Source of the DNA: Lentinula raphanica
Lineage: Eukaryota; Basidiomycota; Agaricomycetes; Agaricales; Omphalotaceae
Assembly (NCBI GenBank): GCA_027919835.1
Contig: JANVFP010000023.1
Coordinates: 124,001 to 188,000, forward strand
Length of the DNA: 64,000 bases
Direction of reading: 5' to 3'
The translations under genes were made by a program, and so were the position numbers. Position 1 is the stretch's first letter. Each line of letters opens with the position of its first letter. The notes below the pieces were generated by a model, which had not been told where the DNA came from, did no database searches, and saw nothing but the letters and a program-made list of their open reading frames with translations. Below, one piece after another: positions 34,796 to 45,168 of this stretch.

Positions 34796-36369
34796 TTATT
34801 CATCAGCACTTTTGTCGACTGCCTTACCTTCATCCTTCATCCTCAATGATGGACGAAGGTTGTTCAACGTCTGCTTTTTCCAGCCCAAAAGCCACGTCGA
34901 ACTTATGACAGGAAACACAAAAACTCACGCGGCTTACAATAAGCATATGCTTCCCATCTACCTGCAAGTCTCTGTGGAAATTCCACGACAGGTATCTTGG
35001 TGTTGGTGAACTTTGATATCAGTTTCGAGAGTACGTCCGTCTTCGTCTTCGTTTCTGCCTTTGGGGGTTGGCGATAGAAGAAGGTAACAAAGTTGGAATA
35101 CTGGATACTAGCCGAAGTATCGGGGTGATAGTTCAAGTCTCGATTGATAGCCTGATATCACCAATGTGATCAGTACAACTCGTATGACGGTTGACCAAGG
35201 CCGAGAGTAAAACTCACAAGACTGGGACTCTGGGAGTCCTCTGGGATCTTGGCATACACTCCACACTGTTATTAATTGCATAAGTACATAGTGTGAATAC
35301 CTTGCATGTGGAGGAAAACAGCCACTTACAATATGGCAAGGGGTTCTTTTCTGCAGGTAGGTATAAGACTAAGTCTAGATCTTCAACAAAAGAACGAAGA
35401 TAGAAGAGACATACATGAGCCTCTTGAGGCATTCCTGCCTCATTCTCATCACGATCCCACATCCCCAAGTCCGAGTTGGGCTCCGGTTGCATTTTCAGAA
35501 GATACAAAAAAGTATCCGCGAATGGCTCTAGAGACAATCCAGGGATCTTGAGATCCCTCAAACCAGGATGGATATCATTCGGTCCCAGTTCCTTCCTGCT
35601 AGATCCTACGTAGCCGGGTTTCTCCAAATCCTACAAACAGACGAACGAACGAACGAACGAATGAAAGAGGGATGTATATAAGTCATGGAGGGAATATGTT
35701 CTCGTTTGTTGGGCAACTTACTTTTTTTGCAACAGAAGTATGGTACGCAAAACCCAACAGCACATCACCCTCCTGCAATGGCTCCTGGCGAGGGTTGAGG
35801 TGAATCAGATGGTCCGAATGATTCAAATTGAGCTCAAGGTGAAGACCGTGAGCACGGTCACTGGCGTCGTATTCGGTTCGGGGAGGAAAACCATCATCTT
35901 CGTGGAACGGGTCGTCGTGAGTTTTGATCTGGGTAAGAGAAGCGGTATCGATGTCGTCAACGTCGATACGATCTTGACCAGTGGGTACGGAGTCAGTCTG
36001 GTCATGAGGAGCCCGAACTGCTGCTGAAGGCAGAATTGGTGCGAGTGAAGAGAAAGAGGGATCAAGCAGACCCGAACTCGAAGTGTCCAAAGACGTCGGT
36101 GCAGACGTCTGAGGAATAGGAGACGCAGCGACGGAGTATCCCAGAGTTGTGGTCATGGCTCCCAGTAGAGCAGAACTCGTGGCTAGTACAACCATAGCTC
36201 GAACTACCGAGAATTGGGATCTCATGCCAAACGGACGACGACGACGACGGGGAGAGGTCAGGTCTTGAGCTTGAGCTTGAGCTGTGGTCGGCCAGACGCG
36301 ACTCGGAGTTTTTGAGGAAATGAATCCGACATCAGGGTCATAGAATGAAGAGCGAGATTGGGAAGACAT
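34796..36369 (-). CDS. Tandem orphan family, copy 2
   Basis: Exons 36369-35722, 35630-35415, 35350-35330 (21 nt), 35265-35218 (48 nt), 35151-34929 and 34827-34796; 395 aa. Same plan as copy 1: basic RRRRRPFG, hydrophobic VVRAMVVLATSSALLGAMTT, acidic Ser/Asp stalk (QDRIDVDDIDTAS), then the conserved block IPGLSLEPFADTFLYLLK and MWDRDENEAGMPQEAH. The micro-exon encodes KRTPCHI; the next gives CGVYAKIPEDSQSPSL. The end is KFTNTKIPVVEFPQRLAG, CKPRKAVDKSADE. It lacks the Thr/Glu repeat and long tail of copy 1. Intron 1 contains a (GAAC)n microsatellite near 35640-35660. Function unknown. Confidence 0.8.
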
Positions 36370-37231
36370 ATTGAAATTTTAGAAAGATGGTTTGGACTCG
36401 AGAGACCAGCTCTGAAACCAATGGAAGTGAACAAGTATCGATAGATGTTGACGTGGAAGAAAGAAAGAAAGAAAGGGTAGGTAGGTGGGAAAAGACCGAA
36501 TTTGTTCGACGAGGCCCTGCAATGCGCGAATATTGCGCGGGGAGGTCCGAAATACGGCGCTCGAGGGTCGAGAGTGGGTTGAAACAGCTTGGAGCCTGAT
36601 GAGAAGCCACAAACAGGTCAGTGGATTATTGCGGCCTCTGGATATCAGTTACTCACTCGTACTAGCTCACATATCGCGATCGGGGTCTACTCCAAGACTA
36701 TGTAGTCTAGTTCTGAGTTCAGGGTCTGAACGTTAACCGTAGCTCGGCCATTTCCTTATTTGGTTTCACGTGCTTATCACGTTTACCGTGTTGACGTATG
36801 ACGTAGCTCTCCGACTGCCAATGAAAATGAATTTCTATGCGTCTCATTCACCTACGTTACCCTCATACGCGTGAAGAATCAGGAAGAATCGATGCCGACG
36901 TCAACTCATAAAGCAGTGCAAATGTTTTCATTCAATCCAAAAGTGACCGAGCATTACTATCTCAAATCATTCAGTTATATGTGCCGTTTCGACCTCCCGA
37001 CTACGTGCTTGAAGGAATTGTGGTTGTGCTAGATGGACAAGACCTGGTCGCAATTAACCCACAGGATCAGGCAAGACTGGTCATATTGCTTATACAGCAC
37101 TCGTGGTCCGTGAATTGAGCGTACACCCCGAAAAATACCTCGAAGTTGGAAACACAGCACAGAAGTTTCTGCAGAATCCACTCATGATAGCGATATGTCC
37201 AACAAACTACCTTGAGTATCAGCTGGTAAGC
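36370..37231. other. Upstream region of tandem copy 2; unique sequence beyond
   Basis: The first ~350 bp is the conserved upstream block. From about 36740 to the transposon the sequence has no match elsewhere in the window and no credible ORF. Confidence 0.4.
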
Positions 37232-37674
37232 CATCTTGCAGGACCTCGGAAGCTCCTGCAGAACCTCGGAAGCTCCTGCAGAACCCCGCCCAGCTGAAAG
37301 GTCTGAAGTACGCTACGTTTTCGCCCCAAAGTACGCTAATTCGGAGAGGGATAGTCACGTGGAAGCCAAAAATCGCTCCAAAATGGTCAAAAATTCGTAA
37401 AAAATCGCTGACAGCATTTTTGATGTGAATTCTAGCGCAAGAACTTGATTGGAGAATCGCTGGCCGGCTTGTCATCGGAGAACCCACATCCACATCTGGT
37501 ATAGACAGGCCTAGATTTGAGAAATTTTGGCCTTGAAGTATGCTAAATCGGACAAGGCCTGTCTCAAGTACGCTAATTTTTCCCATTTCCGGACAAGGAA
37601 AATGCCAAAATCGGGTCCTGAAGTACGCTAATTTGGGCGGGGTTCTGCAGGAGCTTCCGAGGTCCTCATCTTGC
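37232..37674. mobile_element. 427-bp MITE-like element with 8-bp target duplication
   Basis: The element runs 37240-37666. It is flanked by direct copies of CATCTTGC (37232-37239 and 37667-37674), an 8-bp target-site duplication as made by hAT-type transposases. The termini are inverted repeats beginning AGGACCTCGGAAGCTCCTGC and running ~33 bp to the CCCGCCC block; the left end carries an extra tandem copy of ~21 bp of the repeat. Inside are five direct copies of AAGTACGCTAAT or close variants (near 37306, 37329, 37536, 37566 and 37621). There is no coding capacity, so it is non-autonomous. Confidence 0.82.
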
Positions 37675-37977
37675 ATCAGAAAGTAAATAAAACTCACCAT
37701 TCCTATCATCAGGAAGAAAAGATGACAGCTATTGGTCTGACGATACTTGTAATCAATGATATTCAAAGCCGAAGCTCAACAGGCACAGGCTTCTCTCGGA
37801 TAAACATACAATTCCACATGATCTCCTCGGAATGTCTGCTGTGATCCACCTGGAGTAGCCTGGAGTGTATCCACATAATCTCAACATCAAGTCCGTCACC
37901 AAGCCAAATAACCCCATTCCTTCCAATTAGCCTTTTTCGGGAATTCTTGAAGCAAGTGGACTACATAGAGATAAAGT
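37675..37977. other. 3' flank of tandem copy 3
   Basis: Contains the unit-3 version of the 3' flank shared with unit 2 (CCTTCCAATTAGCC near 37918). No gene. Confidence 0.45.
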
Positions 37978-39569
37978 TTATTCATCAGCACTTTTTGTCG
38001 ATTGCCTCACTTTTATGCTCAATGATAGATGAAGACCATTCTTCTGCTCTTTCCAGCTCCAGAAGGCACATCGAACTTATGAGAGGAAACACGAAGAAAA
38101 AAAAACTCACGCGGCTTACAAACAGCATATGCTTCCCATTCACCTGCAAGTATCTCTGGAAATTCCACGACAGGTATCTTTGTGTTGGTGAACTTTGAGA
38201 TCAGTTTCGAGAATACGTTTGTCTTCGTCTCTCTCTTTGGGGGTCGGCGATAGAAGAATTTGACGCGACCTCGATCCTCGATCCTACTAGGTGGACTATC
38301 GCGGTGATAGTTCATGTCCGATCGGTGATCGACGATCTGATATCACCAATGTAATCAGTACTACTCGTATGACCAAGGCTGAGAGTGGAACTTACAAAAC
38401 CGCCGAGACTGAAGCCCTTTGGGATCTTGGCATACACTCCGCACTGTTATTGATGGCATGAGTACATAGAGTCAATACCTTGCATGTGGAGAAAGACAGT
38501 TACTTACAAGATGGCTAGGGTTTGTCTTCTGCCGGTATATAAGACTAAGTCCAGATCTTCAACAGACGAACAGATATAGAAAAAGACATACATGAGCCTC
38601 ATGAGGCATTCCTGCCTCATTCTCATCACGATCCCACATCCCCAAAGCCGAATTGGGCTCCGGTCGGTTTTCCAGAAGATACAAAAAAGTATCCTCGAAT
38701 GGCTCTAAAGATAATCCAGGGATCTTGAGATCCCTCAAACCAGGATGCATATCGTCCGGCCCCAGTCCCTCCCTGCTACGAAATCCTATGGTGCCGGATC
38801 TTTCTAAATCCTGCGAATGGACGGACGAACGAACGAACGAAAGAGGGATGCACATAAGTCATGGAGGGGAATTGGTATCGTTTAATGGTTGGAAACTTAC
38901 TGCCTCTGGAAGGGAAGTATGGTACGCAAAACCCAACAGCACAAGATACTTCTGCAATGGCTCCTGGCGAGGTTTGAGGTGAATCAGATGGTTCGAATGA
39001 TTCAAATTGAGCTCGAGGTGACGACTGTCAGTGGAAAAAAGATCGCCAAGGACTTGACCGTGAGCACGGTCACCGGCGTCGTATTTAGTTGTGGGAGGAA
39101 GGCTCGAGCCACCGTCATCTTCGCGGAACGGGTCATCACGACTAAGTCCAATCTGGATACTGGTATCGATGTCGTCAACGTCGATACGGTCTTCAAGACC
39201 AGTGGGTACGGAGTCAGTCTGGTCATGAGGAACTCGAACTGTTGCTGAAGGCAGAATTGGAGCGAGTGAAGAGAAAGAGGGATCAGGCAGACCCAAACTC
39301 GAAGTGTCCAAAGACGTCGGTGCAGAAGTCTGAGGAATAGGAGACGCAGCAACAGTATATCCCGTTGTGGTCATGGCTCCCAGTAGAGCAGAACTTGTGG
39401 CTAGTACAACCACAGCTCGAACGACCGAGAATTGGGATCTGCCAAACGGACGACGACAACGACGGGGAAAGGTCAGGTCTGTGATCGACCAGACGCGACT
39501 TTTTTTCAAGGAAATGAAATCTGACTCGGCAAGAGGGTCATAGAATGAAGAGCGAGACTGGGAAGACAT
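37978..39569 (-). CDS. Tandem orphan family, copy 3
   Basis: Exons 39569-38901, 38810-38592, 38528-38508 (21 nt), 38443-38396 (48 nt), 38336-38111 and 38009-37978; 404 aa. Anchor region RRCRRPFG then VVRAVVVLATSSALLGAMTT. The stalk has RIDVDDIDTSIQIGLSRDDP. The conserved block reads IPGLSLEPFEDTFLYLLE and MWDRDENEAGMPHEAH. The micro-exon encodes KTNPSHL; the next CGVYAKIPKGFSLGGF. The last exons give KFTNTKIPVVEFPEILAG, YAVCKPLRQSTKSADE. Compared with copy 2, an extra A in the last exon is offset by a different splice point, so the same KSADE end is kept. A (GAAC)n run lies in intron 1. Function unknown. Confidence 0.8.
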
Positions 39570-39965
39570 TGAGAAAGACGAATTGGATCTGGGAGACCAG
39601 CTCTGGATCCAATGAGTACAACAGATGGTGGAAGGAAGGAAGAAAGAACAGATGGGTGGGAAAAGGTTGAAATCTGTTCGACGAGTTTCTGCGATGCGCG
39701 AGTATTGCGCGGGGAGCCCCGAAATTCAGGGCTGGAAGGTCGACTCAGCAGCTGGGAGCCTGATAAGAAAAGGTAGGTCAGTAGATTATTGAGGCCTTTG
39801 AGGCCTTAGGATATCAATTACTTTACTCGTAGTTCACATATCGCGATGGTCTATTCCAAGACGCGTCTGGCGTGTTTACATAATTTGTCAACTCACATAT
39901 TCACGTTTTCGGTTTTCGGAGCCGAATCGCCAATGACGAACAGAATCTGATCTTGCAGTGCAACG
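39570..39965. other. Divergent promoter region (tandem copy 3 / methyltransferase)
   Basis: Contains the unit-3 copy of the shared upstream block, then short unique sequence before the plus-strand methyltransferase start. No other feature. Confidence 0.4.
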
Positions 39966-40960
39966 ATGACAGTCCATTCCATCGCCCAACGAGGATTTGG
40001 TGAAGGAACTAACGAAGTCTACGACCGGTCAGTGGATCAGATAAGCATTTATCGATATCCTTTGTCTACTTGACAGCTTCTACAGCGCGCGCCCGTCGTA
40101 CCAGCCTGCTGTGTTATCGTACATCGCCCAAAACATTCCAGCAACCAAAGATGCTAGACTGAACGTCGTCGAACTGGGCGCAGGCACAGGGATATTCACC
40201 CGAGCCCTGCTCACCTATTCTCAGCTCTCTTCGTCTGTTGCAGAAATCCGTGCGGTAGAACCCAGCAAGGGTATGAGGGATCAGTTCACGAAGACGGTCA
40301 TTGAACCTCAAGGGAATGATGATAGTGAGTTCAAGGCCAACGTTTCCAAAATGAGTCATCACTCACTATCAGGCTGTAGTCAAGATCACCATCCAAGACG
40401 GTTCGTTCACCTCGACCAACATCCCATCTGGATGGGCAGACGTCGTGTTCATCGCTCAAGCGTATCACTGGGCCCACCCATCTTACGACGCGGCGTCTGT
40501 TGAATTCGCCCGAATCCTCAAACCGTCTGGTGTCGTCGTGTACGTCTGGAATCTTGAGAACTCGGATATCTCGACAAACGGTGCCAAATGGGTCGGTTCT
40601 CTGCGTTCTTTATACGAGAAATACGAAGGAGAGTCGCCTCAGTTCCGGCTGGGCTTGTGGCGCGCGACGTTCGATCCCGAACAATGTCCAGAGTATTCAA
40701 AGTTGTTCAAGGGTCCGATTGAGGAGACGTTCACGTGGTGGATACCGACGACGGTGGAAGGTGTAGTGCAGAGGGTGAGGAGTAAGAGTTATATTGCGAT
40801 TCTGGAACGAGAGAGGAAGGAGGAGTATGAGGAGTTGGAGAGGAAAGTGAGGGAGATGTTGGGCAAAGAGGAAGTAGAGAAGAAGTGGATTGATATGGAG
40901 AAAGGTGTTTTTGAGTATCCGTATAAGACTACAGTGGTCATTGCGAGGAAGAAGGAGTAG
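39966..40960 (+). CDS. Class I SAM-dependent methyltransferase (type 11)
   Basis: Three exons, 39966-40027, 40077-40324 and 40380-40960; 296 aa. MTVHSIAQRGFGEGTNEVYD leads into RFYSARPSYQP, then SAM motif I LNVVELGAGTGIFTRALL, motif II AEIRAVEPSKGM, and motif III region GWADVVFIAQAYHWAHPSYD with the FARILKPSGVVVYVW strand. The form (YxxxRPxYP, AxAxHWF-like) matches the family that includes yeast trans-aconitate methyltransferase-like enzymes. Intron 2 ends at CTGTAG at 40379; an earlier AG would break the frame. Substrate unknown. It faces away from the tandem array. Confidence 0.9.
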
Positions 40961-42193
40961 ATGCTTGCTATGAACTAGAAGAAAGCACAGTGCAGCTATG
41001 TACAAGGTACGTACTCGTATGATTCAAACCGAGAATGAGACGTATTTACTCCTTCGACGCGAATAGTACCAAGTGGTCCATTGAATGAAACTTGTCATCA
41101 TAGAACCACTCTCAGCGGATGCATGATTTGGAGACTGAGAGGTTTCTCGCACCACAGCCTCCTACAACGTACCACATGAGCACTAAATCTGGTCCTATCC
41201 ATACGGTATGCCCTGCGGACTCCTATCGACTCAGTGATTGATCTATGAATACCACCCGAGAGGTTTTCTCAATCTTCTGCAGTGCACACGAACAACGAGC
41301 GCTGATTTGAGTTGGCTATCACTCGCTATCACACCTTATCTCACCCAACTCTCAGCATTTCGAGCGTTCTATCAGGCTTTTCCGTGCGGGCCAAGATATC
41401 CATATCAAGTCCATCAATCGATGGAAGACTATTGAACGTTGAACGCCAACTGAGAGGTTTACCGTTTTTCTGTTTTTTATTTTTGCTGTGCCATGATCCT
41501 GTGCCATCCCATGTTCCTACTAACCCGCTACCCTACGGCGTAACGGTATCATAGGGTATCATGCGGACTCGTATCAGCCTGATCAACTTGTGAATACAAA
41601 CTGAGCGATTTTTTGCTTGCACAGTATGCTACAGTATGCCATCAGTGGCGAGTGGCGCGCTCTGATTGGAGGCCACCATCCTCCGCCAGCCTCCGCCGTC
41701 TGATCCAACTCTCAAAAGCCCTCAAAGCTCCAAGGAATTCTATCCAGATCAGTCAATCGATTGATGTCTATGGATTCGGGGTGAGTGAATTCTGTGTTTT
41801 TGCAGTGCTTGAATGCGCCTTGACGACTGCTAATCTACTAATCCGCTTCCAGTGTTCTTATATCCTATCGAATCGTAGCAGATCGTAGCTCTCCTACCCA
41901 AAGCCTATCCATCTTTGCTCTCTCAACATCTGCATCAACAGTACGCTCTCTTTCGTCTTCGACGTCTTGCCATTTATTGATGATGATTCTGCGTTTCTTA
42001 CAGGACAGTAGACACAAGTTAACCGGCGGAAACATTTTTCCAACTATCCTTTTGCTGCCTCGCCTCGTCATCACGTCGAATCGTAACACCCTCCGTTATC
42101 ATTAGTGAAGATATTGCTGGTCAAATCTGTGCGTATCTTCTTTCTTTTCTCCAGTGCCCCAGAAACCACATCCTGAACGAATCTCAGACCACT
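40961..42193. other. Intergenic, no gene seen
   Basis: 1.2 kb between two plus-strand genes. Short phrases recur (GCGGACTC(C/G)TATC near 41216 and 41563, GAGAGGTTT near 41138, 41258 and 41452) but form no clear repeat unit. Promoter of the micro-exon gene lies at the right end. Confidence 0.35.
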
Positions 42194-43658
42194 ATGTTTA
42201 TCAACTCATTCAACTTCTCGACTCGACTACTTCTTCCTGTGCTTCTCTCCACTCTCTTAATCATGATGCGCCTTTCCGTGGTGACGGGTATACCGCTGCC
42301 CGCTGTAAACAATGGAAAGGCAAAGATTGCTGCCCGTACGTATGGTATTGTTTCGTCTGGGGTTGTACTAATCACATAGAATTTCTGCTCCCAAGACCTT
42401 GATCATGACCGATATGATAGTACGTTTGTTATCGATTGAGGTTCTTCGTACGATTCGATCTAACATTGCCCAAAATTCAACCACAGCCTACGGGCCTTCT
42501 TCCGAAACGGAGCATGATGATGGTAGGTGTACTATTGATGGAGGTTTTTCGTACGATTCGATCTAACATTGCCCAAGGTTCAACCACAGCCTACGGGCCT
42601 TCTTCCGAAACGGAGCAAGATGATGGTAGGTGTACTATTGATGGAGGTTTTTCGTACGATTTGATTCAAGATTTGCTCAACGTCCGTCTCCAGTTTACCT
42701 GCTTCCTATCATCAACGAAGAGAATGATAGTACGTTCCAGTCACTTCGATTGAACGAGTCAATCTAACATCGCTCAAGTTCCAGCTCTAGCTTACGCGCC
42801 TCCTACCACTGAACACAAACAAAATGATGGTACGTTGGGTATTCATTCGTTTGAGGTCCTTCGAACGATTGAATCTGATTTTGTACAAGGTCAAACTCCA
42901 GCTCAGCCGCCTTCCCACCACACCAAAGGCGGTACGTTTATAGTTGACTCGGCCGAGTTCTTGAATCTCATAATTGGGTCTCTACTATTTAAAATCCAGC
43001 TGTGTTCAGCAAAGATCGTTTATTCATACTGCGGATACAGGAGAAGGCGGAAGGGGTAGAAGGGCCCGTTCTCTACTACTCGGATACGCAAGGATTACGA
43101 CCGTGCATCAACGAAAATTCAGAATGGAAGTGGCCTGTCAACTGGCCTTGGGTCATCGAGGATGTAACGTCGCCTCGAGAGACGGTTCTACAGCTGAAAA
43201 TAGTCGCTGTCTTCGGTATCCGAGCTGGGAAGAACGTGGAAGAAGGAAGAGAGGCCCTAATCAACCAGCTGAAACTCACCATGTTTCAGGCCGAACATCA
43301 TTTTGTCCAGGCTGCGATCCAAAAGCTCTTGACCTATAACCAAAAAAGATTCCAGCTACTGTACCTAGACAGAAAATGGGAGAAGGAACTGGAGTCGCTG
43401 GTCATGAAAGATAGATTTAGGTGGAGAGACGGAGAGTACAAGAAGTTGTTGAAGAAGTATGTGGAAGATGCGGAGAGGAAGGTGAAAGCGCAGGAGCTAA
43501 ACGACCCAGAGGAGGATGAAATCTGGTGGAAATTGGAAAAGTTGATATGGAACAATTGCATGCAGGGTCATGGAATGCGCCCAAATATAGCCGGGCTGGC
43601 GAGGAAGGGAAGAGAATGTCTGTCGCTCCCGATCAGAGTCAGAATCCAGAGATGGTAG
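42194..43658 (+). CDS. Secreted orphan with serially duplicated micro-exons
   Basis: Eight exons: 42194-42335, 42396-42419 (24 nt), 42487-42522 (36), 42590-42625 (36), 42694-42729 (36), 42791-42829 (39), 42902-42931 (30) and 43000-43658; 333 aa. Exon 1 encodes a signal peptide (STRLLLPVLLSTLLIMM, then SVVTGIPLPAV). Six micro-exons, all multiples of 3 and all in phase 1, encode a linker of near repeats (TYGPSSETEHDD, AYGPSSETEQDD, VYLLPIINEEND). Exon 8 carries the conserved domain: RLFILRIQEK, GPVLYYSDTQGLRP, NWPWVIEDV, LQLKIVAVFGIRAG and LEKLIWNNCMQG. The intervening introns are themselves near copies. For exon 42791 an acceptor 6 nt upstream is also in frame. Paralogous to the gene ending at 45525. 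Family not recognised. Confidence 0.82.
42420..42901 (+). repeat. Tandem duplications of an intron plus micro-exon unit (~103 bp)
   Basis: The units 42487-42589 and 42590-42693 are near identical: their exons differ by one base and their introns share TTTTTCGTACGATT(C/T)GAT. The intron before them (42420-42486) and those after (42730-42790, 42830-42901) are more diverged copies of the same pattern. Confidence 0.85.
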
Positions 43659-43926
43659 ACCTTGGTAGACTCTGGTAGACTTCGAAGGAATTATATCTTA
43701 GATTGCCTCAATGTATGTCAGCGTGTTTCTTGCATCACTTCTCAAGTAATCTCTTGCCAACCACGGTGATATCCCGGATCATACAGGTGCATCTTCGTTG
43801 CGAGTTGTCTTCCTGCAGAACGATTGCGGCTACTAGCAGGTTTCACCCTTCGCGAGAAGCAAAGTGATGATTGACGAGGAACTTCAGCATCTAGCATTTG
43901 GAGACGAGTTTGTTTGGCCAGACGTA

Positions 43927-45093
43927 CTACAATTTACCGTACATATTCCTCAACCGACTCAATCTCGCCGTCCACTCGTCCTTGCCAACATACGCACCGC
44001 ACATTCTCCTCCTTCCTTCAAAAGCAGTCCGACCGTGAAGCACACGGTGATTGTCAATGATGAGGACAGTGCCTGGCTGGAGCTGGAGAGTATACTGTAA
44101 GCGAGGAGAAGAAAGTAGGGAGTGAAATTCAGCAAGGGATTGATAAAGGGCGGGAACTGTGGGCAAAACGCCTCTGTCGTAGTTGTTCCATCTGACTTGG
44201 ACCAGATCGGATAGGGAGTGGGTGAGGATTGGGAAAGAGGATTGGAAGATATACGTCGAGTCACCTGAGGCGTGAAACGGGATAGGAACTTGGGAAAGGA
44301 GGGAGTAGGAGGATGGCTCGAGTTTCGATGCAGCGTTAAAGCCATCGACGAGAATCGTTTGACCACCAATGCCAGTCTCTAACAAATGAAAGATCTGGAG
44401 CCCAGATGGATCAGTGAAATACGTGTTATCTGTGTGCACGTCCAGTCCCAAATTACTATATGCCGTGTCTCCCTTTTCCATGTCAGATGTGAACTCCCAG
44501 AAGGCGCCGTACTGTGTTTGGCGGATGTAGCCAATTCGACGGATGAGGGATTCGGTTGAGGTTGTGTTCACCGGTACACCATCTACAAACGAAAATCCGT
44601 AGGTCTCTACGTCGCTCAGAAGCCTAAGCAGTCCTTGTTCTCCATCGACTCCGTCTATGATCTTTCCATATGTATGCCTTGGAGCAGATTGCCCGATACT
44701 CGAGTCCCACAAAACCCGTTCCACTTTCCTACTCGTCTGTCCTTTGAGCCAATTCCATCCGTAAACCGACACATGTTCTTCACCAGATTCTTCAGGCCAA
44801 ACAACCATCACTCCTTCCTTCTCCCTTTCCTCTATCCGTACTGGTTTGATTCCCGTCGGTATCCTGGACGTGTCCACCATCCGTTGCTTCGTCACCGGAT
44901 GAACACATCTCTCGCATTCGCAGTGATCTCGAAGCCAGATATACTCCAGTCCCGGTTGGTCGTCGTCTATGCTCAACCTCGAACGACCATCATCCCTGCG
45001 TGTTCGGCCTGATAATGCTGTCAATCCCCTCGTAAGGATTGTTCCCGTGAGCGTTCGGCGGATAGGCCGTAACTGTGATCGTAGGCTGAGCAT
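43927..45093 (-). CDS. Trimethyllysine dioxygenase (carnitine biosynthesis)
   Basis: Single exon, 388 aa from ATG 45093; a longer in-frame start is possible (to ATG 45156), but this one begins a good mitochondrial presequence (MLSLRSQLRPIRRTLTGTIL). The enzyme hydroxylates N6-trimethyl-lysine with Fe(II), 2-oxoglutarate and O2, the first step to carnitine. An N-terminal part with the Cys-rich WLRDHCECERCVHP (zinc-site type) is followed by the catalytic double-stranded beta-helix: iron ligands His and Asp in DVHTDNTYFTDPSGLQIFH, TGIGGQTILVDGF, distal His in IIDNHRVLHGR and GRRRMCGAYVGKDEW. HTDNTYF and GGxTxLVDGF fit trimethyllysine dioxygenase better than gamma-butyrobetaine dioxygenase. The tRNA-Gly gene lies only 75 bp upstream on the same strand. 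Confidence 0.88.
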   Translation of the reverse strand: MLSLRSQLRPIRRTLTGTILTRGLTALSGRTRRDDGRSRLSIDDDQPGLEYIWLRDHCECERCVHPVTKQRMVDTSRIPTGIKPVRIEEREKEGVMVVWPEESGEEHVSVYGWNWLKGQTSRKVERVLWDSSIGQSAPRHTYGKIIDGVDGEQGLLRLLSDVETYGFSFVDGVPVNTTSTESLIRRIGYIRQTQYGAFWEFTSDMEKGDTAYSNLGLDVHTDNTYFTDPSGLQIFHLLETGIGGQTILVDGFNAASKLEPSSYSLLSQVPIPFHASGDSTYIFQSSFPILTHSLSDLVQVRWNNYDRGVLPTVPALYQSLAEFHSLLSSPRLQYTLQLQPGTVLIIDNHRVLHGRTAFEGRRRMCGAYVGKDEWTARLSRLRNMYGKL

Positions 45094-45168
45094 AAGGACG
45101 AGAGCGTGTGAATTTGGTGATTCCCACTGCCCAGTAATCACCAAAAAACATTTCATAACAATCAACTA

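Larger units (their letters stand above)
31970..39890 (-). repeat. Tandem segmental triplication (three paralogous genes with their promoters)
   Basis: Three head-to-tail units, each with a gene of six exons and a conserved upstream block. Shared upstream marks include GAGACCAGCTCTG (near 33843, 36401 and 39590) and GCGCGA(A/G)TATTGC (near 33959, 36523 and 39695). The 3' flanks of units 2 and 3 also match (CCTTCCAATTAGCC near 34747 and 37918). Spacing between start codons is 2,550 and 3,200 bp, the larger gap holding a transposon insertion. Confidence 0.85.
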
